Positions 21,951 through 30,962 of a DNA stretch of 31,840 nucleotides are shown here, piece by piece. Source of the stretch: Thioglobus_C sp964448305 (GTDB taxonomy: Bacteria > Pseudomonadota > Gammaproteobacteria > PS1 > Pseudothioglobaceae). The notes under the pieces were generated by a model. It ran no database searches. It had not been told where the DNA came from and worked only from the letters and a program-made list of their open reading frames with translations. Position 1 is the first letter of the stretch; every line of letters starts with the position of its first letter. The DNA is taken from NCBI GenBank assembly GCA_964448305.1, contig CAYUWB010000013.1:1-31840 (forward strand), written 5' to 3'. A program made the position numbers and the translations under genes.

Positions 21951-22952
21951 ATGTCATCATTAACTTACCAAGATTCTGGCGTTGATATTACCAAAGGCAG
22001 TGAACTTATTGAATATATTAAGCCGATTGCAAAATCGACTACAAGAGAAGGCGTCTTAGCAGGCTTAGGCGGTTTTGGTGCCATGTTTGAGCTACCAATT
22101 AATAAATACAAAAACCCAGTGTTAATCTCTGGCACTGATGGTGTCGGCACCAAATTAAAAGTTGCCGAAATGTTAAACAAGCACGATACCATTGGTATTG
22201 ACTTGGTGGCTATGTGCGTTAATGATTTAATCGTACAAGGCGCTGAACCTTTATTCTTTTTAGATTACTATGCTACTGGTAAGCTTAATACTGACATCGC
22301 AGTCTCTGTAATTTCTGGTATTGGCGAAGGTTGCAAGCGCTCAGGCTGTGCACTTATTGGCGGAGAAACAGCCGAGATGCCAGGCATGTATAGTGGTGAA
22401 GATTATGACCTCGCTGGTTTTTGTGTTGGTATTGCCGACAAAGACAAAGTGATTGACGGATCTAAAGTTACCGATGGTGACCATATTATTGCACTAGGAT
22501 CTTCTGGCCCCCACTCTAACGGCTACTCTTTAATTCGCAAAGTGTTAGAGCAATCAAACCCAACAGATGCACAACTCGACGCACTGATTGAGCCCACTCG
22601 AATTTATGTAAAGTCTGTACTGTCATTGATTGAAAAATTCTCAGTTCATGCGATCTCACATATTACTGGCGGCGGTTTATTAGAAAACATTCCACGTGTT
22701 TTACCTGCTGATCTGGCTGCAAAATTAGACAACAGCTCTTGGGAATTGCCTGAGATCTTTCAATTTTTACAAGACAATGGCAACATCGACATGATGGAAA
22801 TGTATCGTGTCTTTAATTGTGGTGTTGGCATGGTGATTGTTGTACCTGCTGAACAAAGCGATCAAGCCATAGCACATTTAAATGAGTTGGGTGAAACAGC
22901 CTGGTTGATTGGCGATATCATTCAAAACAACGGCAACCAGGTCATTATCTAA
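21951..22952 (+). CDS. purM: Phosphoribosylformylglycinamidine cyclo-ligase (AIR synthase)
   Basis: The 333-residue enzyme closes the imidazole ring in purine synthesis, using ATP. Visible blocks are SGTDGVGTKLKVAEM, DLVAMCVNDL, GGETAEMPGMY, GSSGPHSNGYSLIR and HITGGGLLENIPRVLP. Its stop is four bases before purN, so the two are coupled. The start ATG at 21951 opens directly on the conserved SLTYQDSGVDI segment. Confidence 0.96.
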   Translation: MSSLTYQDSGVDITKGSELIEYIKPIAKSTTREGVLAGLGGFGAMFELPINKYKNPVLISGTDGVGTKLKVAEMLNKHDTIGIDLVAMCVNDLIVQGAEPLFFLDYYATGKLNTDIAVSVISGIGEGCKRSGCALIGGETAEMPGMYSGEDYDLAGFCVGIADKDKVIDGSKVTDGDHIIALGSSGPHSNGYSLIRKVLEQSNPTDAQLDALIEPTRIYVKSVLSLIEKFSVHAISHITGGGLLENIPRVLPADLAAKLDNSSWELPEIFQFLQDNGNIDMMEMYRVFNCGVGMVIVVPAEQSDQAIAHLNELGETAWLIGDIIQNNGNQVII

Positions 22953-22956
22953 ACCA

Positions 22957-23562
22957 ATGAGAGGCGTTGTCTTAATTTCTGGCAGTGGCTCTAATCTTCA
23001 AGCTATTATTGATCAGGCAACTAATATTGATTTAGACATTGGTTGTGTTGTTAGCAACCACGCCAACGCTTATGGGTTGACGCGAGCAAATAAGGCAGAT
23101 ATCCCTACTCACGTTGTTGATCATACTCAGTTTGACTCTAGAGAAGACTTTGACCAAGCTGTTAGTAAAACAATTGATCAGTACAATCCTGATATTGTTA
23201 TTTTGGCAGGCTTTATGCGAATTTTTACTGAGGCATTTGCCCAAAAGTATTGCGGAAAAATGCTAAATATTCACCCTTCTTTACTGCCAAAATTTCAAGG
23301 TCTAAACACTCATCAACGCGTGATTGACGCAGGTGAAAGTGAGCATGGTGTCAGTGTTCATTTTGTCACTGCGCAGCTTGATGGTGGTCCTGTTATTGCG
23401 CAAAGTCGTGTTACTGTATTAACAGATGATGACGCTAATTCTCTAGCTAAAAGAGTGCTGGTTGAAGAACATAAGCTTTTTCCTAAAGTGATTCATTGGT
23501 TTACCCAAGGAAGGCTTGAATTAAAAAACGGCAACGCTGTTTTAGACGGAAAAGTGTTATGA
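22957..23562 (+). CDS. purN: Phosphoribosylglycinamide formyltransferase
   Basis: The 201-residue enzyme transfers formyl from 10-formyltetrahydrofolate to glycinamide ribonucleotide. The nucleotide loop is SGSGSNLQA. The catalytic triad is visible as Asn104 and His106 in MLNIHPSLLP and Asp142 in QLDGGPV. I use the ATG at 22957; a longer frame begins inside purM but lacks support. It overlaps the DUF3108 gene by 4 bases (ATGA). Confidence 0.95.
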   Translation: MRGVVLISGSGSNLQAIIDQATNIDLDIGCVVSNHANAYGLTRANKADIPTHVVDHTQFDSREDFDQAVSKTIDQYNPDIVILAGFMRIFTEAFAQKYCGKMLNIHPSLLPKFQGLNTHQRVIDAGESEHGVSVHFVTAQLDGGPVIAQSRVTVLTDDDANSLAKRVLVEEHKLFPKVIHWFTQGRLELKNGNAVLDGKVL

Positions 23563-24290
23563 AATTAATAGTTTCAATCCTATTCTTCTATATCAATACT
23601 GCCTTCGCTTTTGAGCCACACATAGCAAACTACCAACTCTCAATCAATGGCATTAAAATTGCCGAAGAAGTCAGAACATTGCATGAGCTAGATGATCGGT
23701 ATTTTTATACTGCCAACGCTAAGACTTCAGGCCTAGCTGCCATGATTAAGGATTACACTATCTCTGCAAGCTCTACTTTTTCAATCAACAAATCAGGTGT
23801 TGATAGTATTAATTACCAAATTCTAGAACAAGAAGATAAACAAGTGACTGAAAATTACGTGATTGATGTTTATTCAAAAAATAGTACTGTCATGTCTAGC
23901 TTAACCAAAACCCAATCGAATGTAATTACTTGGAAAGCAAAACAAGGCAATATTGTTGATCCGCTTAGTTTGTTTTTGGCACTGTCACACGACCTTAAAG
24001 ACAAGCCAAATCAATCTGAATTTAACTATCAGGTAGCTGACGGAAAGTCGATCAAACAACAACGCTTTAAAAAAACTAAAAATCAAACCATTACAATTGA
24101 TAATCAAACTTTTAAAGCCATTAAGGTAGAACGAATTAACAGTGAAAATAATAATATGCAGGCTTATTTCTTATCTGAATATCGATACCTTCCAGTTATT
24201 ATCAAACAAACCAAAGGTTCTAAAAAGTATCTATACGAAATAAAAAATTTTGAAATTTCAGAAGTTAAAAAACTACAGGTAAGTTTTTAA
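23559..24290 (+). CDS. Periplasmic DUF3108 protein
   Basis: The 243-residue protein has a signal peptide (MKLIVSILFFYINTAFA) and a DUF3108-type all-beta domain. It begins HIANYQLSINGIKIAEEVR and includes YTANAKTSGLAAMIKDYTI. The family is found after purN in many proteobacteria; its function is not established, and envelope or outer-membrane association is assumed from the signal. It is translationally coupled to purN. Its last 18 bases overlap the 3' end of uvrA on the other strand. Confidence 0.8.
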   Translation: MKLIVSILFFYINTAFAFEPHIANYQLSINGIKIAEEVRTLHELDDRYFYTANAKTSGLAAMIKDYTISASSTFSINKSGVDSINYQILEQEDKQVTENYVIDVYSKNSTVMSSLTKTQSNVITWKAKQGNIVDPLSLFLALSHDLKDKPNQSEFNYQVADGKSIKQQRFKKTKNQTITIDNQTFKAIKVERINSENNNMQAYFLSEYRYLPVIIKQTKGSKKYLYEIKNFEISEVKKLQVSF

Positions 24291-27089
24291 ATATTGCCCC
24301 GTATAAGAGCCCTTGGTTTTTACCACTTCTTCAGGTGTGCCGGTTGCAATAATCTTTCCACCTTTGTCGCCACCTTCTGGCCCTAAGTCCACAATCCAAT
24401 CAGCAGTTTTAATCACGTCTAAATTGTGCTCAATAATGACAATGGTGTTTTCACGCTCACGCAGGCGATTAATGACTGCTAACAGCTGCTTAATGTCATG
24501 AAAATGCAAGCCTGTTGTCGGCTCATCTAAAATATAAAGGGTTTGACCAGTATCTGCTTTAGACAATTCTTTAGCCAGTTTAATTCTTTGTGCCTCACCA
24601 CCGGACAAGGTAGTAGCGTTCTGCCCTAAAGTAATATAGGACAAACCAACATCCATTAGTGTTTGCAGTTTTTGCTTAATTTTTGGCATAGGCTCAAAAA
24701 ATACAACTGCATCTTCAACTGTCATTTCTAAAACTTGTGCAATGGTCTTGCCTTTATAAAAAATCTCTAAAGTTTCACGATTGTATCGATGCCCACTACA
24801 CACATCACAAGGCACATAAATGTCTGGCAAAAAATGCATTTCTACTTTGATCAATCCATCACCCTTACAAGCTTCACAGCGCCCACCTTTAACATTAAAA
24901 CTAAAACGCCCAGATTTATAACCACGCGAACGCGCCTCTAAGGTTTGAGAGAATAAATCTCGAATCAAGGAAAAAACACCGGTATAAGTAGCTGGGTTTG
25001 AACGTGGTGTACGGCCAATTGGACTTTGATCAATATTAACCACTTTGTCAAAATATTCAAGACCTTCAACAGATGCATGAGCAGCAGGTGTTGTTTGTGC
25101 ACGATTGAGCTCTCTCGCAGCTAAAGAATACAAAGTATCGTTAATTAGTGTGGATTTTCCAGAACCCGAAACACCAGTAATACAAGTCAGTACGCCCACT
25201 GGAATTGATAAATCAACCTGATCAAGATTATTGCCTGAGGCGCCTTTAATGCTTAACCAGTTTTTCGATGTTTTTCGCTCACTTGGAATTTCAATATTCT
25301 GACGACCACTAATATAATCACCGGTTAGCGATTTAGGATTGCCGCTCACTTCTTGTGGTGTGCCACAAGCAATAATTTCACCGCCATGAACACCAGCACC
25401 TGGACCAATATCAATCACGTAATCTGCCTGCTTAATCGCATCTTCATCATGCTCCACGACAATCACAGTGTTACCAATATCTCGCAGATAGGTTAGTGTA
25501 TTAAGTAGCTTCTCGTTGTCTCTTTGGTGAAGACCAATAGAAGGCTCATCCAATACATACAACACACCCATTAAGCCTGCCCCTATTTGGCTAGCCAAGC
25601 GAATACGCTGAGCTTCACCGCCAGAAAGCGTACTAGATCGACGCTCTAAACTTAAATATTCTAGCCCTACATTAATTAAAAACTCTAAACGCTGTATGAT
25701 TTCTTTTAAAACTTTGTCTGCAATTTCGCCTCGTGCACCTTCAAGCTTCAAATTTTTGAAAAATTTATAAATATTAGCAATAGAGAGCTTGGTGATATTA
25801 GATAAATTGTAATCACCAATAAAGACATTTCTGGCCGACTCATTCAGTCGGTCGCCCTCGCAACTACTACAGTTTTTTGTTACAACGTAACGTGACAATT
25901 CTTCTCGCACAGATCGAATTTCACTTTCTTCATAACGTCGCATCATTCTTGGAATAACACCATCAAATGGCTTGGCTTTATTTGCCCAGCCTTTTCGACC
26001 TTTAATTTTTGAAAAATCGACCTTGTCATCGCCACTACCGTATAAAACAATGTGCTTATGCTCATCACTTAATAACTCATATGGGGTATCAATACTAAAG
26101 CCATAGTGCTGCCCTACCAACATCAAGATTTGATAAAAATAAGCATTCGATCGACTCCATCCATAAATTGCACCATCGGCCAAACTCAATTCAGGATTAG
26201 CGACTACTTTTGCTTCATCAAAAACATCTCTAACGCCTAAGCCATCACAGCTTTGACAAGCACCTACTGGATTATTAAATGAAAACAACCTTGGCTCTAA
26301 CTCTTCTAATGAATAGCCACATTCAACACAAGAAAACTTAGCTGAGAACACCAGTTCATCTTGTTTTGAGTCATCGTCCATTGATGCAACACGCACTAAG
26401 CCAGCACTCAAATTTAACGCTGTTTCTAAAGATTCAGATAAACGAGAAGTGATATCCTCTCTAACTTTAAGGCGATCAATCACAATTTCAATCGTATGGT
26501 GCACCTTTCCATCAAGTTCGCTCATATCATCCAAGTACACAATCTTTCCATCAACACGTGCACGCAAAAAACCTTGATGAGAGAGTTCATCCAACATCTT
26601 TGTATGGCTGCCTTTACGATTTTGCACAACGGGCGCAAGCAACATAATCTTCTCGCCTTCAGGCAGTGACATAATACTGTCTACCATTTGTGAAACGGTT
26701 TGTGAAACCAAATCAATTTTATGCTCAGGACACTTTGGCAAGCCAGCCCTAGCAAACAACAGCCTTAAATAATCATAGATTTCAGTAATCGTACCAACGG
26801 TTGAACGAGGATTGTGGGAAGTAGCTTTTTGTTCAATAGAAATCGCAGGAGACAAACCTTCGATATGATCCACATCAGGCTTTTCCATCAAAGATAAAAA
26901 CTGGCGCGCATAAGCTGACAAAGACTCTACATAACGGCGCTGTCCTTCCGCATAAATTGTATCAAAGGCTAATGATGATTTACCTGAACCAGATAAACCA
27001 GTAATAACAACCAGTTTATTTCTGGGGATATCGATATCGATATTTTTTAAGTTGTGAACTCTAGCGCCACGAATACTAATCTGATCCAT
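24273..27089 (-). CDS. uvrA: Excinuclease ABC subunit A
   Basis: The 938-residue ATPase recognises bulky DNA lesions and loads UvrB in nucleotide excision repair. It has two ABC modules: Walker A GLSGSGKSSLAFDT near the N-terminus and GVSGSGKSTLIND at about 635, each with an LSGGEAQRI signature. Zinc fingers are visible at CVECGYSL...CQSCDGLG and CEACKGDG...CDVCSGHRYN. Length is normal (about 940). It is divergent from pyrH with an 89-base gap that contains a minus-strand TATAAT at 27125-27130. I see no clear LexA box (CTGT-N8-ACAG) there. Confidence 0.97.
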   Translation of the reverse strand: MDQISIRGARVHNLKNIDIDIPRNKLVVITGLSGSGKSSLAFDTIYAEGQRRYVESLSAYARQFLSLMEKPDVDHIEGLSPAISIEQKATSHNPRSTVGTITEIYDYLRLLFARAGLPKCPEHKIDLVSQTVSQMVDSIMSLPEGEKIMLLAPVVQNRKGSHTKMLDELSHQGFLRARVDGKIVYLDDMSELDGKVHHTIEIVIDRLKVREDITSRLSESLETALNLSAGLVRVASMDDDSKQDELVFSAKFSCVECGYSLEELEPRLFSFNNPVGACQSCDGLGVRDVFDEAKVVANPELSLADGAIYGWSRSNAYFYQILMLVGQHYGFSIDTPYELLSDEHKHIVLYGSGDDKVDFSKIKGRKGWANKAKPFDGVIPRMMRRYEESEIRSVREELSRYVVTKNCSSCEGDRLNESARNVFIGDYNLSNITKLSIANIYKFFKNLKLEGARGEIADKVLKEIIQRLEFLINVGLEYLSLERRSSTLSGGEAQRIRLASQIGAGLMGVLYVLDEPSIGLHQRDNEKLLNTLTYLRDIGNTVIVVEHDEDAIKQADYVIDIGPGAGVHGGEIIACGTPQEVSGNPKSLTGDYISGRQNIEIPSERKTSKNWLSIKGASGNNLDQVDLSIPVGVLTCITGVSGSGKSTLINDTLYSLAARELNRAQTTPAAHASVEGLEYFDKVVNIDQSPIGRTPRSNPATYTGVFSLIRDLFSQTLEARSRGYKSGRFSFNVKGGRCEACKGDGLIKVEMHFLPDIYVPCDVCSGHRYNRETLEIFYKGKTIAQVLEMTVEDAVVFFEPMPKIKQKLQTLMDVGLSYITLGQNATTLSGGEAQRIKLAKELSKADTGQTLYILDEPTTGLHFHDIKQLLAVINRLRERENTIVIIEHNLDVIKTADWIVDLGPEGGDKGGKIIATGTPEEVVKTKGSYTGQYLKTYL

Positions 27090-27178
27090 TCTAATGCTGT
27101 AAAAATATGTCGGACAAAGGGTTCATTATAACGCTCACGCAATGTAAAATCATCAATAATTTAACGACTCTGTTAATA

Positions 27179-27892
27179 ATGAGTAAATATAAACGCATCC
27201 TATTAAAACTCAGCGGCGAAGCTTTGGCTAGCACTGAGAATACTGTCGATCCAGACACACTGAGTAAAGTCATTAGCATTATTCAATCAGCACTTGATCA
27301 AAAAGTAGAAGTGGGCATTGTTGTTGGTGGCGGCAATATTTTTAGAGGCGCTGCATTGGCAAAAGCTGGTATGAACCGTGTTACCGGTGACCATATGGGT
27401 ATGTTGGCTACAGTGATTAATGCGCTTGCAATTTCAGATGCCTGTAAACGATCAGGTGTTGATGCATTGGTTATGTCTGGCTTTCCAATTGGCGGTGGTG
27501 TGTGTGATCCAGTTGATCACAACAAAGCCAAACAAGCACTAAGTGAAGGCAAGGTTGTTATCTTCTCAGCGGGCACAGGCAGTCCATGCTTTACCACTGA
27601 TACAGGTGCAACCTTACGCGCGATTGAGATTGAGGCAGATATCGTCTTTAAAGCCACTAAAGTAGATGGTGTTTATGACTCTGACCCAATGAAAAACCCA
27701 GAGGCAACTCGTTACGAGACACTTAGCTTTAATGAAGCCATTGAGAAAAATTTACAAATTATGGATACTGCTGCATTCGCCTTATGTCGCGAACATGGGT
27801 TAGAAATCTGTGTATTCAGCATGCTTGAAGATCCAAATACCCTATCCAATATTTTAAAAGGTGAGTCGTTCGGTACTATCGTAGGCCAATAA
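27179..27892 (+). CDS. pyrH: UMP kinase
   Basis: The 237-residue hexameric amino-acid-kinase-fold enzyme phosphorylates UMP to UDP. Blocks are KRILLKLSGEAL, VGGGNIFRGA, RVTGDHMGMLATVINALA, SAGTGSPCFTTDTGATLRA and KATKVDGVYDSDP. The ATG at 27179 is chosen because the conserved KYKRILLKLSGE begins there; an upstream in-frame ATG at 27107 gives an unconserved extension. There is no clear Shine-Dalgarno. pyrH-frr are kept together, but rpsB and tsf, often upstream, are replaced by divergent uvrA. Confidence 0.95.
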   Translation: MSKYKRILLKLSGEALASTENTVDPDTLSKVISIIQSALDQKVEVGIVVGGGNIFRGAALAKAGMNRVTGDHMGMLATVINALAISDACKRSGVDALVMSGFPIGGGVCDPVDHNKAKQALSEGKVVIFSAGTGSPCFTTDTGATLRAIEIEADIVFKATKVDGVYDSDPMKNPEATRYETLSFNEAIEKNLQIMDTAAFALCREHGLEICVFSMLEDPNTLSNILKGESFGTIVGQ

Positions 27893-27906
27893 TCAAAGGA
27901 AAAGAT

Positions 27907-28464
27907 ATGTTAAATGAAATTCAACAAGACGCTAATGAGCGCATGAACAAGACGGTAGCATCACTAGAAAATGCTTTTAGTAAAATTCGTGCAGGTCGTG
28001 CCCATCCATCGTTACTTGAGCAAATCCAAGTTGATTATTACGGCTCAATGGTACCAATTTCACAAGTGGCTAATATTAGCGCTGAAGATTCTCGCACCCT
28101 TAAAGTATCACCATGGGAAAAAGACATGGTAGCTGTCGTTGAAAAAGCAATCATAACATCTGATTTAGGCCTTAATCCACAAACAGTCGGTCAGGTAATG
28201 CGAATCCCTTTGCCGCCACTCACTGAAGAGCGTCGTCGTGAATTGGTACGTGTGGTTAAAGACGAAGCCGAGCAAACCAAAGTTGCGATTCGCAATATCC
28301 GCCGTGATGCTAATTCTGATTTTAAAGAGTTATTAAAAGAAAAAGAAATTTCAGAAGATGAGGCACGAAAAGCAGAAGACAACATTCAAAAAATTACCGA
28401 TGACCATGTGAAATCAATTGATGAAAAACTGAGTGAAAAAGAAAACTCTTTGCTTGAAATCTAA
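27907..28464 (+). CDS. frr: Ribosome recycling factor
   Basis: The 185-residue two-domain protein splits the post-termination ribosome together with EF-G. Recognisable segments are the start of the three-helix bundle (MNKTVASLENAFSKIRAGRAH), the hinge region LEQIQVDYYGSMVPI and the C-terminal helix with KEISEDEARKAEDNIQKITD. The Shine-Dalgarno AAAGGA is good. It follows pyrH by 14 bases and ends before a strong terminator. Confidence 0.97.
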   Translation: MLNEIQQDANERMNKTVASLENAFSKIRAGRAHPSLLEQIQVDYYGSMVPISQVANISAEDSRTLKVSPWEKDMVAVVEKAIITSDLGLNPQTVGQVMRIPLPPLTEERRRELVRVVKDEAEQTKVAIRNIRRDANSDFKELLKEKEISEDEARKAEDNIQKITDDHVKSIDEKLSEKENSLLEI

Positions 28465-28482
28465 CAACAAAATCCTATAGAC

Positions 28483-28515
28483 AATAAAAAAGCCCGCGAT
28501 GCGGGCTTTTTTATT
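28483..28515. terminator. Bidirectional terminator after frr
   Basis: A perfect 15-base stem (AATAAAAAAGCCCGC with GCGGGCTTTTTTATT) around a three-base loop lies between the convergent frr and the small secreted-protein gene. T-runs on both sides make it usable in either direction. Confidence 0.95.
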
Positions 28516-28535
28516 GATTTAAATACTTAATTTAT

Positions 28536-28907
28536 TTAAAACTCTTCAACACAAGTGTAGTAATCTACCCATCTGTTTGGCGAGAATAACGTACCCATTG
28601 CATCAATCGGGCCAGTGTTGTAAACAGAATTAGTAGCTAAAGCATCAACGAATCGAGCAATATTGTCATCAGACAAACCTAATCTGTCTTTACAAGCAAC
28701 ATGCGCTGCTTTAGTGACTACGGCGCCTGAAGGCGTTGTGCCCAATACCAACTCTTGTGGATCTTGGTTGCCTACAACTGTTTGATCAGCGGTTGGTGCT
28801 ATTTCATCAAAAGACTCTACCGGACCTAAATCTCGGTCATCACCACCGGCCATTACACTGGTTGCTAAAGCAAATGCTGCTACAAAACTCAAGGTACTTT
28901 TCATCAT
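28536..28907 (-). CDS. Small secreted protein of unknown function
   Basis: I do not recognise a family. The 123-residue product has a clear signal peptide (MMKSTLSFVAAFALATSVMA, cut before GGDDRD), leaving about 103 residues. The mature part starts acidic and flexible, then has a compact region with two Cys (ACKDRLGLSDD and YYTCVEEF), which could form a disulfide in the periplasm. Two adjacent ATG codons follow a good GGAGAG site. It stands alone between a terminator and the divergent cmoB. Confidence 0.75.
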   Translation of the reverse strand: MMKSTLSFVAAFALATSVMAGGDDRDLGPVESFDEIAPTADQTVVGNQDPQELVLGTTPSGAVVTKAAHVACKDRLGLSDDNIARFVDALATNSVYNTGPIDAMGTLFSPNRWVDYYTCVEEF

Positions 28908-28978
28908 TATTTATCTCTCCAAAAAGGTTAAAATTAATTTATCTTTGGTTATTATAACGGGTTATTTTTTTGCCGTAA

Positions 28979-29941
28979 ATGTTTATGCTTGACGATTTTT
29001 CAAAACAATGCTTGAAGTCAAAATTATCTAAAATATGTAAAGATTTAGTCGAGGCTTCAGCCCAAGCGCTGTCTGTTAATAATGGCAATATTCCTAGATG
29101 GGAAAAAGCCATTGAGCTTATTAAAGCCCAACCACAAGGAAGTGTTCAATACGCCACACCTTATCTAAAGATTAATTCACAAAATATTGACAAAGAACCT
29201 TTAGAGAGCTCTTTAAAGCAACTAATGCCATGGCGTAAAGGCCCTTATCAAATCGGTAACTTACAGCTTGATAGTGAATGGCGTGGCGACATGAAATGGG
29301 ATAGAGTCACGCCTCACATCAAGCCACTAAAAGATAAAACTGTGCTCGATGTTGGTGCTGGCAATGGCTATTTCACTTACCTGATGGCGCTCTCAGGTGC
29401 CAAAATCACATTAGGTATTGAGCCCTTCTTATTATTCAATTATCAATTTCAAGCCATACGTTCACTCATTCACAATCCACCTAATGCCTTTGTATTGCCG
29501 TTAAAATTAGAACAAATACCTAATAAAGCACTATTTGATACGGTATTTTCCATGGGGGTGCTTTATCACCAAAAAGACCATATGGCTCATTTACAACAAC
29601 TTAAAAGCGTCATGTCAGAGGGTGGTGAGCTTATTTTAGAAACTTTAGTCATTGATGCAATTCATGGTGAGCAACTTATCCCACAAGATCGCTATGCGAG
29701 AATGCGAAACGTTTGGTGTTTGCCATCAACAGACACGTTACATACTTGGTTAGAGCAAATTGGTTTTAACGATATAAAATTAGTCGACGTCACCAAAACC
29801 ACCCCTGAAGAACAACGAGCCACCCATTGGATCGGTGATAATACCCAATCTCTTCAAGACTTTCTTGATCCCAATGACAACAATCTTACCATTGAAGGAT
29901 TGCCAGCACCCAAACGCGCTATCTTTATCTGTCAAAAATAA
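28979..29941 (+). CDS. cmoB: tRNA U34 carboxymethyltransferase CmoB
   Basis: The 320-residue enzyme transfers carboxymethyl from carboxy-S-adenosylmethionine to 5-hydroxyuridine at the tRNA wobble base, forming cmo5U. The SAM-type fold begins at about 120 with TVLDVGAGNGYFTYLMA. WRKGPYQIGNLQLDSEWRGDMKWDR and FSMGVLYHQKDH are characteristic CmoB blocks. Length matches E. coli (323). The start could be the ATG at 28979 or at 28985; neither has a clear ribosome site. The partner gene cmoA is not in the window. Confidence 0.94.
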   Translation: MFMLDDFSKQCLKSKLSKICKDLVEASAQALSVNNGNIPRWEKAIELIKAQPQGSVQYATPYLKINSQNIDKEPLESSLKQLMPWRKGPYQIGNLQLDSEWRGDMKWDRVTPHIKPLKDKTVLDVGAGNGYFTYLMALSGAKITLGIEPFLLFNYQFQAIRSLIHNPPNAFVLPLKLEQIPNKALFDTVFSMGVLYHQKDHMAHLQQLKSVMSEGGELILETLVIDAIHGEQLIPQDRYARMRNVWCLPSTDTLHTWLEQIGFNDIKLVDVTKTTPEEQRATHWIGDNTQSLQDFLDPNDNNLTIEGLPAPKRAIFICQK

Positions 29942-29947
29942 ACACGT

Positions 29948-29962
29948 ATAATTCCGCTGATG
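29948..29962 (+). promoter_or_regulatory. Possible -10 element abutting the znuA start
   Basis: A perfect TATAAT at 29952 minus four (29948-29953 by count) lies six to seven bases before the ATG at 29960, and there is no Shine-Dalgarno. A transcript from here would be leaderless or nearly so. The -35 region is poor, and read-through from cmoB, 18 bases upstream, is an alternative. Confidence 0.3.
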
Positions 29963-30962
29963 ATTCGCCTTCTATTAATCACACTACTCTTGCTTTCTAA
30001 TGGTGCAATTTCAGCGCCTAATATTGTTGTGAGTATTGCACCAATTCACTCTCTGGCAAGCAGTATTACCCAAGGCATTACGAACCCAAAGCTTTTGCTA
30101 AAAACCAACCAATCAGCACATCATTTTCATCTAAAACCTTCACAGCTGTCTCTGATTGAAAATGCCGATCTTGTTATTGCTATTCATCCAAATATGGAGG
30201 AAGGTTTAAATAAAGTCTTAAGTAGCTTACCCCAGCAAAGAAAAGTATATGTGGCAAATGATGAGCATCATGAGCATGATGAGCATGATGAGCATGATGA
30301 GCATGATGAGCATGATGAGCATGATGAGCATGANNNNNNNNNNNNNNNNNNNNNNNNNNNNNNNNNNNNNNNNNNNNNNNNNNNNNNNNNNNNNNNNNNN
30401 NNNNNNNNNNNNNNNNNNNNNNNNNNNNNNNNNTGAGCATTCAAATTCTAGTCAAAACTACCACCTATGGTTAGATATTAATCACATGCAAAATTTTGCA
30501 AAACAACTGGCTGATAAATTAATCAAAATTGATCAAAGCAACTCAGCTACTTATCAAAAAAATTTAGCGCAAGTTAATCAAAAATTAGAACAACTTAAGC
30601 GCAATATAAATCAGCAGTTGTCTAAGGTCAAATTAGCGCCCATCGCCACTTACTCAAATACCTTTGAATACTTTATTCATTCCAACCATCTACAACAATC
30701 CACCACAGTTACCCGCTCACATGGCGACAGACTTAGTATTCAAAAAATACTCAAAGCCAAACAAAGCATAAAGACTAATCAAACAAAGTGCTTACTTAGC
30801 ACCATAGAGATACCGGCTAAGCGCATCGCTGTATTAACTGAAGGCTTGAATATCAATACAGCCAGTATCGACATCATGGGTTATCAGTTAAACAAAGGTG
30901 CTACCCATTATTTTGATTTGATGCAAAATATCGCCAATAAGGTCAAGCAATGTCTTCAGTAA
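29960..30962 (+). CDS. znuA: Zinc ABC transporter substrate-binding protein, ZnuA-like, split by an assembly gap
   Basis: The gene encodes a periplasmic metal-binding protein of the cluster A-I family. It has a signal peptide (MIRLLLITLLLLSNGAISA), VSIAPIHSLASSITQ, and the first metal His in HHFHLKPSQ. A His-rich loop of DEH/HEH units starts at 30260 and is cut by 100 Ns (30334-30433). After the gap the frame continues with EHSNSSQNYHLWLD (second His region), TYSNTFEYFI and the C-terminal lobe to the TAA at 30960-30962. The sequence before and after the gap is in different frames only because the N-run is a placeholder length. No znuB or znuC lies nearby. It overlaps bioC by 13 bases. Confidence 0.88.
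30260..30333 (+). repeat. Nine-base tandem repeat (GATGAGCAT) coding for Asp-Glu-His
   Basis: One GATGAGCAT, one CATGAGCAT variant, then six exact GATGAGCAT copies run into the N-gap. TGAGCAT resumes directly after it, so the array spans the gap. The units keep frame and lengthen the metal-binding loop of the ZnuA-like protein. Confidence 0.95.
30334..30433. other. Assembly gap of 100 N
   Basis: Exactly 100 Ns inside the tandem repeat. The round number suggests a default placeholder, so the true missing length is unknown. Repeat phase on both sides (GA before, TGAGCAT after) fits a missing length that is a multiple of nine. Confidence 0.98.

Noticed and set aside
27090..27178. LexA box between uvrA and pyrH
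   Set aside because: CTGT occurs but the matching ACAG at eight bases does not, so the SOS-box consensus is not met.
30260..30333. Possible CRISPR or regulatory direct repeat
   Set aside because: The units are contiguous 9-base codon repeats without spacers, inside a coding frame.
30180..30440. Antisense open frame with repeated His-Ala-His units
   Set aside because: It is the complement of the GATGAGCAT tandem repeat within the ZnuA-like gene and depends on the N-gap for its length.
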